Source of the DNA: Rhipidocladum racemiflorum
Lineage: Eukaryota > Streptophyta > Magnoliopsida > Poales > Poaceae
Assembly: GCA_036346355.1 (NCBI GenBank)
Contig: CM070581.1
Span: 7,812,001 to 7,876,000 of the forward strand
Direction: 5' to 3'
DNA: 64,000 bases
This document shows, one piece after another, positions 22,624 to 33,914 of the stretch (positions are counted from its first letter, which is position 1; every line of letters starts with the position of its first letter). A program made the position numbers and the translations under genes. Under the pieces are notes generated by a model. It made no database searches. It worked only from the letters and a program-made list of their open reading frames with translations, and was not told where the DNA came from.

Positions 22624-23635
22624 CAGTAGCGGAACTAGAAATTTTACAATGGGTGTGCCCACACCGCGCCATTGCCCGCCCAAGTTGCTTGCCATGCCGC
22701 TCATCCGGCCCGCGCATTGCATGATGCGCCGCGCGCCCGGCTCACGCGTTGCCTACCGCGCTGCCGCTCTCCCGCCCAGTCCGCGCAACGTCGTCGCCCG
22801 CCCTCATGCGTGTTGCCTATTGCGCCATCCCTTGCCCAGTCCACGCAACGTCGTTGCCCGCTCGAGTTGCCTGTTGCGCCGCTGCTCTCCCGGCCCATGC
22901 CACTCCGCCGCCTGCTCGAGCCACTTGTTGTGTCGCCTACCGCGCTGCCGCTCTCCCGGCCCGCCCCAGCCGCTTGCTGTGCCGTCCGCCCAGCTTGCGC
23001 GTTGCCTATTGCGCCACCCCTTGCCCAGTCTGCACAGCGTTGTCGCCCGCCCGAGCTGCTTGCTGCACCGCTGTTCACCCAGCCTGCGCCACTCCGCTGC
23101 TTGCCCGAGCCGCTTGCCGTGTCGTCTGCCGCGCTGCTCGCCTAGCTCGCGCGTTGCCTATCGCGCTGCCGCCCACCTGAGCCGCTTGCTGTGCCGCTCG
23201 CTCCAGCCGCGCGTTGCCTGCCGCGTCGCCGCTAGTATACTGATGCTTAGTTCGCAAGTATTGATGGTTGTGTAGCATGAATTTTCATATGAAATAATCC
23301 AATATGTGTATTGATTCAATGCACTTATGGTGACGAGCACAACAACATAAATTAATGGTTGGTAGCTAAGTTGAAAAAAACTTTGTATAAGTGATAAAAG
23401 AACAAATTATTTTATCTATCAATTGTGTGGTGCCATATAGTTAGTAGCTTAGTTGAGAAAAAGATTTAGCAACTATGAGGTATGAAATGTAATTATTATC
23501 TAAATCATTTAAGTATATCAATTTATGTTGAAATCAAAATACATTGTAATATCTATTAGTAAAGGTAGTTTTAGAATTTTTAAAAATTTTGGGGGTGCCG
23601 GTGCATACCCAGCACCCCAGCTGGTTCCGCCTCTG
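22624..23635. mobile_element. hAT element in a CUL1 exon (1012 bp)
   Basis: Ends CAGTAGCGGAACTAG and CTGGTTCCGCCTCTG are inverted repeats of the CAGNGGCGGA hAT type. The target duplication GTACATCC (22616-22623, 23636-23643) is a perfect 8 bp. Removing the element and one duplication restores an 81-bp CUL1 exon of 27 codons. Inside, 22660-23240 is a GC-rich patchwork of CGCTGCCGCTCTCCCGGCC-like units without recognisable protein; the rest is AT-rich. No transposase. Confidence 0.9.
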
Positions 23636-23716
23636 GTACATCCTGTAAAGATCCTCAACCTGTAGCAACAGAAGAATGTGTGGTCAATATTGTTCATGAT
23701 TCATGATATACTGTTA

Positions 23717-23741
23717 AGATATATATATATATATATATATA
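23717..23741. repeat. (TA)n microsatellite
   Basis: About 12 TA units directly to the left of an inverted-repeat element; one of three TA tracts that border foldback elements here. Confidence 0.8.
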
Positions 23742-23744
23742 TAG

Positions 23745-24672
23745 GCAACATATCCAGTGAAAACCCTTCTTACCGTGAAAACTTCGTGAAACCCACGTAT
23801 AAAAGTTTTAAAAAATTCTCAAAAAATTACCATACGTAGAGGAGGTGAGGTTCTACAACCCTGTGAAATTTGAAGACCAAACTCAATTGCATTTGAAAGA
23901 TATGAAAAAGACAAATTGCAAAATGAATAGTGCTAAATAGGGCTGGAAACGAGCCGAGCCGAGCCCGGCTCGGCTCGGCTCGGTGCGGCTCGGTCCAGTG
24001 GCGAGCCGAGCCAGGCTCGGCTCGGCCCTGAGGCGAGCCCAAAAATCCGGCTCGGCTCGGGCTCGGCTCGCGAGCCGGCTCGTTGGCTCGCCGAGCCAGA
24101 ACATTTTATCAGAAAATGAAATATTTATACAATAATTCATGTATTTGCAGTGAATAATATTAACTTACTAATTACTACTAAATAATAGTAGTTGCTTAGT
24201 TGCTCTCTATCACACTTGTAGGAAATGGAATTGTCTCAACATCATCTTCATCATCTTTTTTCTAAAAATATAAGTCATTAGTCATACTAAATTCCCTGCA
24301 TGGGCTGAGCCGCCGAGCCAATTTGGCTCGCGAGCCGGCTCGGTGTTTTTGCGAGCCTGAAAAACAGGCTCGGCTCGAGCTCGATCCGAGCCACGAGCCT
24401 GTGCGAGCCGAGCCAGGCTCGGGCGAGCCCGAGCCGAGCCACGAGCCACGAGTTTTTTTTCCAGCCCTAGTGCTAAATAGTGAAAAATCACTATTCATAC
24501 TGAATTTGTCTTTTTTATATCTTTCAAATGCAATTGAGTTTGGTCTTTAAATTTTACAAGGTTGTAGAACATCATCTCCCCTACATATGATAATTTTTTG
24601 AGAATTTTTCAAAACTTTTACACGTGGGTTTCACGGAGTTTTCACGGTAAAGAGGGTTTGCACTAGATATCC
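23745..24672. mobile_element. Foldback (Micron-like) element bordered by TA repeats
   Basis: Two arms of about 190-200 bp are inverted copies. The left arm runs from ATATCCAGTGAAAACCC through ACCGTGAAAACTTCGTGAAA to TGAATAGTGCTAAATAG; the right arm (24470-24672) is its complement. A later hAT insertion (23938-24469) occupies the loop. It adjoins a (TA)n tract on the left and a C/CA/TA tract on the right, as described for rice Micron elements, which target TA microsatellites. No coding sequence. Confidence 0.6.
23938..24469. mobile_element. hAT MITE rich in GAGCCGAGCC motifs (532 bp)
   Basis: Begins TAGGGCTGGAAACGAGCC and ends TTTTCCAGCCCTA. The 8-bp target duplication GTGCTAAA is perfect (23930-23937, 24470-24477). 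The ends are dense in GGCTCGGCTCG and complement repeats, which can form strong secondary structure; the middle is AT-rich. Non-coding. Confidence 0.85.
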
Positions 24673-24690
24673 CCCCCCCCCACACACACA

Positions 24691-24735
<45 letters not shown>
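24673..24735. repeat. Compound microsatellite (C)n(CA)n(TA)n(GA)n
   Basis: A run of about 12 C, then CA, TA and GA repeats, joining the two foldback elements. Its TA-GA order is mirrored by the TC-TA order at 25136-25236. Confidence 0.85.
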
Positions 24736-25238
<503 letters not shown>

Positions 25239-26484
25239 TCAAACCTTGTCATCACGAAGCAATACATAACATCCAGAATGCTCCTTCTCTAACAGTTGAC
25301 TTGCATATTGGGCAAGCAAAATTCATTTTGCACTTTCTGTGAATCAAGAAAAATATAATGATGTAAAATGACATTGCAGGTCATATGGGGAAATATCATG
25401 TTAGATATTATTTAATAGAGATCATTACAACATTCTGGATACAAACTGTAAATGCATATATGAAATGCATGCAGTAAAAAAAAAATATGAAATTGGAACA
25501 GCGAACTTTCAACAAACCTCCAGTAACTTCTATTCACTACTAATATGCAAATAGTGACCAACTCACTCCTCTCTCTTCAAACACTCCTCAGCCTAATGAG
25601 AAAGGCATCCCCAATTACAGAAAATAATGTCATGCATAAATACATGTACAAGCAATCACAAAGGCCTTCTCGAAGGTACCTTTATCAAGTAATCTGGACA
25701 AGAGTCCTAAAGAATCCAGCTGTTAACCTTGACAGAGTAGTGATCTGTAGTATTCTTAAGCAAGAAATCTTCGAAGTCATTCTCATAACCTATGTTGCGG
25801 TGATACTTGGGAAAACTTGCGTACCCGTATCTGATACTCTCCGATACATATCCTGCACGTATCCATTATTTTTTGATTTTTCAAAAAAATAAAAAAAAAT
25901 CATATACTTCTCGGATACTTTTCTGATATTGGTAACACTAAACAGAATAGGTCCCTTCTCAACACACTACGCCCAGACTACCCAGTCCTTTGACATAGCC
26001 ACGAGCTCCCAACTAGAGTCCTGATCTAGGCGATCCTGCACACCGCCGCCGGCCCGCTACTCCCCTCCCCTGATCCACCCACGTCGCCGCCGGCCCGCTC
26101 TAGTCAATGGCGTCACCCTCTCCCCGGAGCTTTTCCTGGTTGGCCGGAGGTCTCTGTTTGTCGACCAACCGATCTCCCCTGATCTTGCCATCTCCCATTC
26201 GGCCATTCCCCTTATCAAGGTACATTTGTTTACTGCATCAAGGTACTTAGGTACAAGCAGGTACATTTGCTTGTTCAAACTGCATCAAGATATAGTTCTT
26301 ACTATATCTCTCGTTTGCTTAAAAGAATTAATTAATTTTCCATTTTTCTATTACTATTTTATACACACACACGTATGGCCTTGTCGGTGTTTTTGAGAAA
26401 ATATTTTATCGCGATATGATGTATCGCGCATCTGATATGTATTGGAGTATATAGGCAACATAGCTCATAATAATCCATTTGGCC

Positions 26485-27016
26485 TAGGGGTGGTAACGGG
26501 GGCATTCCCCGCTGGGGAGTGCCTCCCCATCCCCGTCCTCGCGATATGAAATTTTCCCCGCCCCCATCCCCGTTCCCCGTCTCGGGGGAGAAAATCCCCC
26601 CGTCCCCATCCCCGTTCGGGTATCGGGGCCCCGTCGGGGACCCATCCCCGCGAAAAGTTCACACAAGAGAAGAGCTCTTATAGCCATTTTAACTCTAAAA
26701 TTATATCAACAGGCAAGGAAAAAAAAGAATGCATGCATTCATTAAAAATTATGTTGTCCCGTTTATGAAAATGTGATTATGATGGGTTAGAGAATATGTT
26801 TGCAATCTAACAATTAAATTGGACTAAACTAAATTCGGATCCCCAACCAGGTCCCCGCGGGGAAAGAAATTCCCCATCCCCGTCCCCGCCATCCTCGATG
26901 GGGGAGTCATTTTCCCCGTTTTCATCCCCGCGGAGGACGATTTCTTCCCATACCCGTCCCTTAATAGAGGAATTCCCCGCCGGGGATCGGGGAACGGGTC
27001 CCCATTGCCACCCCTA
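26485..27016. mobile_element. hAT MITE in a CUL1 exon (532 bp)
   Basis: Ends TAGGGGTGGTAACGGGG and GGGTCCCCATTGCCACCCCTA (inverted, TAGGGGTGGNAA type). The target duplication ATTTGGCC (26477-26484, 27017-27024) is a perfect 8 bp. It splits the CUL1 codons for Gly-Gln-Met. Both ends are rich in GGGGATGGGGAC-like units; the middle (26690-26830) is AT-rich. No transposase. Confidence 0.9.
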
Positions 27017-27415
27017 ATTTGGCCTAACCCAATTTCAACAAATATATCCAGGACATTCTTCAACATGGCCCTATCAATCTGTTCGCCCTCACGCTCTTGG
27101 CCCTATCAACAGTACATTATCTATAGTTGTAAAAACATAGAACGATCAAACACCGCATCAATCTTAAGTTTCTACTTATAATATCAAGAAAAAGCTGAAA
27201 TAATTTGACAGGAAAAATAATCAATCCATCTTAATCTAAAAGCATTCCAAAAGATATAAATTAACTAATAGAGTGCCTTCCTTTGTTCTGAAGTAGCACA
27301 TCAGTAATGAGCCAAATTGACCAGGGGCATATAGATATTGAGAAAAACAAATCAAATGGAGGATGAATACAACAACTGAACCTCGTGGCCTAATTTGCAT
27401 GCCCCTTGTGACATA

Positions 27416-27530
27416 TATGAACATAGAGTCAATCTACGAAGAACATCAATTGAAACTGGGACATATGAACATAGAGTCAATCTACGAAGAACATCAATTG
27501 AAACTGAGACATATGAACATAGAGTCACTA
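27416..27530. repeat. 48-bp tandem repeat, 2.3 copies
   Basis: ACATAGAGTCAATCTACG starts at 27421 and 27469, and a partial third copy at 27517, an exact 48-bp period. The unit is a multiple of three, so short frames stay open, but no protein family is recognisable. Confidence 0.85.
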
Positions 27531-27561
27531 CTTTTACCACAAGCGAGGACTCTAAAGGAAC

Positions 27562-27728
27562 CAGGGGCGGATCCAGGCCCCGGGCAGAGTAGGCTGTAGC
27601 CCGGGGCCTGGTACAGAAAGTCTACTAAAATTCTACGAAAAATTATTGAAAAATCATTGAAAACAAATATTTAATCTAAGATCAGTTGGTCCAGCCCGGG
27701 GCTTGGGCCTGGGCTAGCTCCGCCCCTG
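27562..27728. mobile_element. Small hAT MITE (167 bp)
   Basis: CAGGGGCGGATCCAGGCCCC at the left and GGGCTAGCTCCGCCCCTG at the right, with 8-bp target duplication AAAGGAAC (27554-27561, 27729-27736). It lies between the VHS and CUL1 fragments of the CACTA segment. Confidence 0.9.
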
Positions 27729-27826
27729 AAAGGAACAATAGGGGAAGGGGGGAGGCAATCGATCCAGTGGTCAGCATTGAGGGTGTCACAGATTTTGAGG
27801 TTGATGGCCCAGTCATGCCCCTGCAG

Positions 27827-28114
27827 TGTTGGAAAATAATCAAGACTTGCCAAAAATTGTTGATTTGCCGTGTCATGAAAGGCAAGAAATCATGATACAA
27901 TAGGCAATCAGATCAATCAATAGGTTTGTTTCCTTAGTTAGGTTTTCTATGTTTAGAATTTGCCTTAGTTACCAAGTTGGTTAGGTGATCCGCCCACTAT
28001 ATAACAACATGTAACCCATGAGTTTGAGAACAACACAAGAATATAACACAAGAGAAGTTTCTGAGTTCTTTGTGTTCGTGTGCGTATGTTCATGATCTTG
28101 GGATAGTTCCAACA
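27827..28114 (+). repeat. 5' LTR of the gag-only element
   Basis: 288 bp, TG...CA ends, with a TATA-like ACTATATAACAAC near 27997. Confidence 0.9.
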
Positions 28115-28116
28115 AT

Positions 28117-28128
28117 TGGTATCAGAGC
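28117..28128 (+). other. Primer-binding site (tRNA-iMet)
   Basis: TGGTATCAGAGC, complementary to the 3' end of plant initiator methionine tRNA, two bases after the 5' LTR. Confidence 0.9.
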
Positions 28129-28242
28129 CTGATCCACTGAGTCTCTGACTTCCTGAGTGCCTTTGTTCTTGATCTGCTGCCCAAGAAGATATCGTAATCT
28201 CCGGGAAGTGGTGACACCAGTGATCAGGCGATATCAAGTGCG

Positions 28243-29070
28243 ATGGCGAAGGAGAGTTCCGCTATGTTGCTGCATTATCCGATGCTCACGAAGAGCAATT
28301 ATGCAGCATGGGCAATCAAGATGAAGGTGTACATGAAAGCTCAAGACTTGTGGGGAGCAATCGAGGACGACAAAGTTGATGTGCGCAAGGATCAGATGGC
28401 ATTGGCAGCCATCTTCGGAGGCATCCCAGAAGAAACGCTCTTCTTACTGGCTGAAAAGGAGACAGCCAAAGCTGCGTGGGAGACGTTGAAGACGATGCAC
28501 CTTGGTGCTGATCGTGTGAAGGAGGCAAAGGTACAGATCCTGAAAGCTGAGTTCGAGGGGCTGCGTATGAAAGAGACAGAGTCAGTCGACGATTTCACCA
28601 TCCGATTAACGACAGTCGTCAACAAAATCAAAGGGCTTGGTGACAAGATGGAGGAAAGCTATGTGGTAAGAAAATTTCTTCGTTCTGTGCCTGCCAGGTT
28701 CCTACAAATCGTCTCCACCATTGAGCAGTTCAGCGACCTCAAGGTGATGACGATCGATGAGTTGATCGGTCGCTTGAAGGCACACGAGGAACGGATTAAG
28801 GGACCCGATAGCGGTGAAGAAGAACACCTCCTTCTGACGCGCGTCGAGTGGGAGGCCCGATCGTCGAGGCGCGATGGTGAGGGTCTCTTCGATGGCTCGA
28901 AAGGCGATGGTGAACGAGGCCGCAAGAATCGGAGATTCGACAAGGCTAAAGTGAGATACTATAATTGTAATGATTATGGGCATTTTGCTTCAGAGTGCCG
29001 CAAGCTAAAGAGGAGAAAAAAAACACTTCTTGCCGAAGCTCAAGATGATGAAGAACCGGAGTTACTTTGA
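28243..29070 (+). CDS. Copia-type Gag of the gag-only element (275 aa)
   Basis: An uninterrupted frame starting MAKESSAMLLHYPMLTKSNY, 128 bases after the 5' LTR. Residues 10-190 match the plant copia gag family (SNYAAWAIKMKVYMKAQDLW near the start, LKAEFEGLRMKETESVDDF in the middle). A basic stretch precedes the C-terminal zinc knuckle. There YYNCNDYGHFASEC (239-252) has Tyr in place of the first Cys of C-x2-C-x4-H-x4-C, so RNA binding may be impaired. Gag would form the particle that packages element RNA. There is no protease or pol after the stop. It is the only intact retrotransposon frame in the window. Confidence 0.85.
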   Translation: MAKESSAMLLHYPMLTKSNYAAWAIKMKVYMKAQDLWGAIEDDKVDVRKDQMALAAIFGGIPEETLFLLAEKETAKAAWETLKTMHLGADRVKEAKVQILKAEFEGLRMKETESVDDFTIRLTTVVNKIKGLGDKMEESYVVRKFLRSVPARFLQIVSTIEQFSDLKVMTIDELIGRLKAHEERIKGPDSGEEEHLLLTRVEWEARSSRRDGEGLFDGSKGDGERGRKNRRFDKAKVRYYNCNDYGHFASECRKLKRRKKTLLAEAQDDEEPELL

Positions 29071-29084
29071 AGCTATGTCAAGTA

Positions 29085-29345
29085 AGAGAGTTGACTCTGG
29101 GATGTTAAAGAGATGTGTTCGCCATCCAAAAGTCGAGTCCGTCAGAGTCGAGTCCGGGGCGTTGAAGAGGTGCGTTCGCCATCCAAACTCATATATGTCA
29201 GAGTCGAGTCCGGGGCGTTGAAGAGGTGCGTTCGCCGTCCAAACTCATGTTCGTCGAAGATGAGTCCAAGACGTAGAAGAGGTGTGATCGCCGTCTTGAA
29301 TTAAATAAGTTAAGTATAGGGTGTCGAAGAGATGCGTTCTCCATC
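29085..29345 (+). repeat. Degenerate ~60-bp tandem repeat before the polypurine tract
   Basis: Four to five imperfect copies centred on GAAGAGGTGCGTTCGCCATCC. It lies between gag and AGGGGGGAGAT (29379-29388), the polypurine tract. Confidence 0.75.
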
Positions 29346-29388
29346 CAGTGTCGAGCAAGAATCGACAAGTCTTGATTAGGGGGGAGAT

Positions 29389-29676
29389 TGTTGGAAAATA
29401 ATCAAGACTTGCCAAAAATTGTTGATTTGCCGTGTCATGAAAGGCAAGAAATCATGATACAATAGGCAATCAGATCAATCGATAGGTTTGTTTCCTTAGT
29501 TAGGTTTTCTATGTTTAGAATTTGCCTTGGTTACCAAGTTGGTTAGGTGATCCGCCCACTATATAACGGCATGTAACTCATGAGTTTGAGAACAACACAA
29601 GAATATAACACAAGAGAAGTTTCTGAGTTCTTTGTGTTCGTGTGCGTATGTTCATGATCTTGGGATAGTTCCAACA
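29389..29676 (+). repeat. 3' LTR of the gag-only element
   Basis: 288 bp, nearly identical to the 5' LTR; differences include AACGGCATG here versus AACAACATG in the 5' copy. Confidence 0.9.
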
Positions 29677-29717
29677 TGCAGCAGGTGGCACGTTGCCTTG
29701 TCCACCTGTGCCACCAT

Positions 29718-30109
29718 CGGTAACCGCGTCGACGGTGGGCTCGTTGCCACAGGATACATCACCGGCGAACTAGCAGCAACCCCGTGGTCATAGCACGGCC
29801 TCGCCTAGCTGCCTTTCACGAGCGAGCGAGGAGGCTGCTAAATCGGCAACGTGGATCTAATACCCGGGGGCTGCGTATCTATTGTTGACGAGAAACGTCT
29901 TCTCCGTCCCGGGCGGGTCGACGAGCAGGCAAAATGAGGGAGCGTTGGGGAGGTGACGAGGGAGGGGAGGAGGGCGGGGAGGGGTTTGCGCTTGAGGAGG
30001 GGGAGGGGGAGGGACGAGGTGATGAGGACGCCAGGGGGGCTAGGGTTTGGGGATTTGAAAACGAGCTGGCTGGGTGCTAAGTCTGCCCGAGCTTGAAGGC
30101 TCCTTATGG
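29718..30109 (-). other. Captured leader/promoter region of the VHS fragment
   Basis: On the - strand this is pyrimidine-rich, with CCAAACCCTAGCC at 30041-30053, a telo-box motif common near plant transcription starts. A GC-rich leader of about 330 bp then runs towards the VHS ATG. It suggests the CACTA segment also took the 5' end of the donor gene. Inference from composition and motif only. Confidence 0.4.
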
Positions 30110-30431
30110 CGTTGTGATCTTAGACGGTTCTATTCTAGAACCTTCTGTGGCAATATTCGTATCACACTGATGTGTCCGTACTACATCACAGACGATTTTT
30201 TGATAAAAGGATCAGTGATGAGAATCCTCATAAGTGATAACTATCGTAGTCATCACTGACGGTTTTTGGATAAAACCGTTAGTGATGAGGGTTACCACAT
30301 CAGAGACGGTTTTTGATAAAAGTGTTAGCGATGAGAATCCTCATAAGTGTAACTACCGTAGTCATCACTGACGGTGTTTGGCTAAAAGGGTCGGTGATGA
30401 GGAGTGTAATTTAAACCTTTTTGTAATAGTA
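30110..30431. repeat. CACTA right terminus and subterminal repeats
   Basis: Repeated CATCACTGACGGTTTTTGG and GATGAGAATCCTCATAAG units, ending TTTTTGTAATAGT. The expected last G of the TIR is A. Confidence 0.6.
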
Positions 30432-30466
30432 CATTGATGTATAGTGGTGAAAATACGAAAATATTT

Positions 30467-31300
30467 TTATAGGATGTGTTCCACGCAGATGCACACGATA
30501 ATACTACTAGTTACAGTTGGATAGAATGATTGAGAGGCTCCAATGATAAAATATGTATCTGCAATTAAAACCTCATTAATAACAAGGATCTCATTGAGTC
30601 TAAAAAACAAGGATCTCATCACCTACTTTCAGTTGCACAGCAAAAAGACAAATAGTTGTGGCAATGGAACTGTAGTTCCCCATGCATGTAAGATTTTTAA
30701 AGCACATGTCCATGAAAGTTGGCACGCAGCCATTTGCTTGCGTGATTTAAAACTAGGGAATATCTCGAGGATTCTTATGGTGTTAGCCATCGCCAGCATC
30801 AGTTCATCCCATTTTCTTAAGGAAAAATTCTTTCTGCTGCGAGGCAATCATCGATCATATTTGCCTGTCAGATCTACCCTTTGTCAGTTGGAATATCTGT
30901 AACCGAAGAAAGCGAGAAGTTGCCGCAGTAGTATAGATAATGACTATCTATAATACATCTTCACATCATCTATAGATATGATTAAAGATAACTCATACAA
31001 TAGACTATCTATATAGCTGTCTGTAATAATCTCTTATACAGTTAATAGACTGTATGTATAATGGTATAAAGAGTATAAAGCTGTCTACAAGTTGTATGTT
31101 AAATAGTAGACAACATGTTTCTCTCTCCTTCTTCTCTCTCATCCACATCATCTAAAATCCTACGTGGCATGCTCTTATAGACAGCTGATATATACTATTG
31201 TACATGCCTTTAGAAGGAACTATTGATTTTGCTCTCTTCGGTGTGTGTGCGGCTAGGTTTGATTGCCGTCCATGCCAACTGCTACCGAGGTTTGATTGCT
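30467..31300. repeat. Dispersed duplication, copy A
   Basis: From TAGGATGTGTTCCACGCAG to about GTTTGATTGCCGTCCATGCC. It is closely similar to 34647-35405. Copy A carries an AT-rich insert after about 30870 and has the uninterrupted target of the MITE found in copy B. No protein family recognised in either copy. Confidence 0.75.
30930..31205. mobile_element. AT-rich MITE-like insert in copy A
   Basis: Absent from copy B. Rich in TAGACTATCTATA-type motifs and ending CTCTTATAGACAGCTGATA with TACTATTGTACATGCC, the pattern of a common grass MITE family. Exact ends and target duplication could not be fixed. Confidence 0.4.
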
Positions 31301-31567
31301 GTAGATTAATTGTAATGCCAATTAAGAATAAACAAAGAATAATTATAATAGATAACATAGGATATAGCGAGATCAACTCTTTTCTTTCTTATTGACTGAT
31401 AGATTATTTCTTTTATACAAAGAGATGTTATATTTATACCCATAAGCTTTCAAAAATAGATTCAAAATTGGTCCACTAAAATTAAAAGTCTAGATATATC
31501 CTAACAAATAAGACAAGAGTCATGTTATATCTTCATGAAGATGTTTTGTTTTGGAGAGTTGGATGGC

Positions 31568-32473
31568 TAGGGATGAAAGTGGATGCGGTCCACCAACCCA
31601 CTTAATCTAGCCCGCATAAAACCTAAAACGGACGTTCATAACCCACTTTGGTGGCGTTTGCTGGTTTTGCGGCCGTCACACGTAGCCCGCATCATGTCCA
31701 CATCGTGTCCGCATTGTTCCTCCTCAACTGAGTCTACGACGGACACAAGAGGGTGTCGCCTGCCTTCCCCATGCCGGGTCGTTGGTCACACGAAGAGCGA
31801 AAGAATCATCACACGCTGCTGCCGCCCGCCTCGCCCACGCCCGCTGTTGCCGCCTCTCCTCTCAACGCTGCCGGAGGTGCCGCCTCTCATTTACCTATTC
31901 TCTTCCTGTCTTCCCTCCCGCTCTGACGCCGCACTCGACGCCGGGAAAGGTTTTGATTTGTCTTCAAAATTGGCATAAAGTAACTAGTAAGCTCTTTTTT
32001 AATTGCTTCTAACTTTTTAGTTTACTTCATAATAATCATATGTTGATCTCTAACTTTTTAATGTTTCAGGCTCTTCTCATCAAAGAATGCGAACAGAGGA
32101 TATGGATGATGGTGATGACTGATGAGATATATCTATAATCAATATGAGAGGTAATTTTTTTATGAAAACAAAAATGAAGAAAAGGCCAAGGACATCATTT
32201 ATTTTCTATTACCTTCATCTTGTACAGTGATCATAGTCTGTATCCTTGATTTTGGTGAATCGGAATTCCAATTAACTTGCATGCTAAACATGGTTTTTCT
32301 TCTAAACATCGAAACCTGATAGATTTCTATATCACTTTTTCTTTTTGTGAGTTTGTGGGCACCGCATTGCCTGCATAATCATTTCGCAGGTTACCGCAAT
32401 ATCCCGCATAAATATTTATGATCAATATGAACAATATATAATTAACCCATATTGCATCCCACTTACATCCCTG
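31568..32473. mobile_element. hAT element (906 bp)
   Basis: Left end TAGGGATGAAAGTGGATGCG, right end TGCATCCCACTTACATCCCTG (inverted). The 8-bp target duplication is TGGATGGC (31560-31567, 32474-32481). The interior has a GC-rich frame (31640-31975), which may be a captured exon but is unrecognised. No transposase. Confidence 0.85.
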
Positions 32474-32481
32474 TGGATGGC

Positions 32482-33050
32482 CGCGCATGCATGCTGGGCA
32501 GTGTTTCCAGTTCTACACTCTGCAGCCACTCAATACATGCCAACCTATGTCCTTGATCTTCAATACCATGTCAATACTCTGTACCCAACTTCCGTTTCAC
32601 ATTTTTACCGTATTCAAGTTACGTAACCGTGCAAGTTAATTTTTTTTGAAACCAAATTGAAACGCCTCTTGGATTCAATTTAAAAATTTTCATGTTGAAT
32701 TTTTCATGAATTGAAAATTTCTGAGTTGAAATTCCTTTAGTTGAAATTTTGTGAATTCAATTTTCCCTTTTTGAATTTTGGATGAGTTGAAATTTCTCGA
32801 ATCGATTTTATTTCAAATTGCGATTTTTTTTTTCAAAAATGAATTGAAGCTTTGCGAGTTGCAGTTATCAGAGTTAAAATTTCTTGAATTGATTTTTTCG
32901 AAATTGAGATGATTTTTAAAAAACAATTGAAATTTAAAGAAACGCTGCAAAGGGAAACAAAAGCCGGAAATGAAAGGGAGTGGGTGCGTGTAGAAGACAT
33001 TTGCATGAATGACAGCTAGGCACTATGGAGTCCTCCGGGGACTGTGGAGG
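32482..33050. repeat. AT-rich low-complexity tract
   Basis: About 32640-32950 repeats TTGAATTTT/GAAATTTC motifs. No gene. Confidence 0.5.
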
Positions 33051-33270
33051 AATTTTTTTAAAAAATAATATTTTTAATGAAAAATTATAAAAATAATATA
33101 TTGATTAAAAAATAGCAAAAATACCTAATTTTAGCTATTTGAAATGGCAACAGACTCTCTGTCATCATTTCAAAAATCGACAGAAAATTTATCACTATTT
33201 TAAATAGCGATGGAGCGCACTTGCCCAACAAGAACCTCTCTGTCGCCATTTGAAATGGTGACAGTTAGGA
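33051..33270. mobile_element. Mutator-like MITE family, copy 1
   Basis: Begins AATTTTTTTAAAAAATAAT and contains ATTTGAAATGGCAACAG and GTCGCCATTTGAAATGGTGACAG hairpin motifs shared with 35034-35299 and 39141-39361. The right end is degraded. Confidence 0.5.
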
Positions 33271-33914
33271 CTGCACGCAAAAAAAAAGAGAGGGGAAGAG
33301 AAAAAAGGAGAGGCGAGGGAGGGAAACACATATGAATTTTATTAAAATAAAAGGTTAGAAAATAAGTATACCGAAAATAGGGCAGTGCGTTTTAGGTTTT
33401 TAAAAAATACAAAAAAATATATGCGTTAACAAAATTTGACAGAAATTCAGAGGTTTGTTAAGTAGAAAGTAATAAAGTGAAGAGAAATTAATAAGGAAAA
33501 ATTCGTAGAAGTGATGTTTAATGTTGGTAGAAACAAAATGAAGGCAGGGATTACATGATATTTTTTGAATTTTTTGGTTCACTGATGTAGCAGAAAATTA
33601 GGAAATTTGAATCGTCAGTTTTTGAATTTTTTGGGTTCAGTTATATACTGTAAAATTGTGGAATTCTAATTGATAGTTATTGCTTTTTTGCTGAGTATTG
33701 TACTCCAAAATTATGGAATTATAATCAAATCGATGTACACGTAATAAACATGAAGATGCACAAAAGACGTATAAAATGATAATTATAATCAAATTTGCAT
33801 CTATGTTGTTGCTTATACACCTTGTCTCCGCTGCCCTACGCCCTTCAACTTGGTGACATCCGGAACCTACCAAGTGTACTCCCACCTCTGATACTCTGTG
33901 AATAAACCCATTAC

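Larger units (their letters stand above)
27827..29676 (+). mobile_element. Gag-only copia-type element (TR-GAG type, 1850 bp)
   Basis: LTRs of 288 bp (27827-28114, 29389-29676) begin TGTTGGAAAATAATC and end GATAGTTCCAACA. They differ at only a few bases, so the insertion is recent. The target duplication TGCAG is perfect (27822-27826, 29677-29681). A methionyl initiator-tRNA primer site follows the 5' LTR. It encodes only gag; protease, integrase and RT are missing, so enzymes must come from elsewhere. It interrupts the VHS fragment. Confidence 0.92.
27755..29717 (-). pseudogene. VHS-domain (TOM1-like) gene fragment, first coding exon
   Basis: From an ATG at 29717 the - strand reads MVAQVDKATCHLLQ, is interrupted by the gag-only copia element (27827-29676 plus duplicated TGCAG), and resumes GHDWAINLKICDTLNADHW down to about 27755. 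This is the start of a VHS domain as in plant TOM1-like ubiquitin-binding adaptors (usual form VDKATSELLIGPDWAMNLEICD). Similarity stops after NADHW, where the exon would end. An in-frame upstream Met (MYPVATSPPSTRLP) may be the real start. The sequence to 30060 looks like the gene's leader. Only the first helices of the domain are present, so no functional product is expected alone. Confidence 0.7.

Noticed and set aside
25245..25336. Zinc-finger-like reading (CPICKSTVREG) on the - strand
   Set aside because: The same bases in the neighbouring frame encode a clear CUL1 segment flanked by matching exons; the zinc-finger reading is an out-of-frame coincidence.
28316..28983. - strand frames opposite the intact gag
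   Set aside because: Shadows of the 275-codon gag on the + strand.
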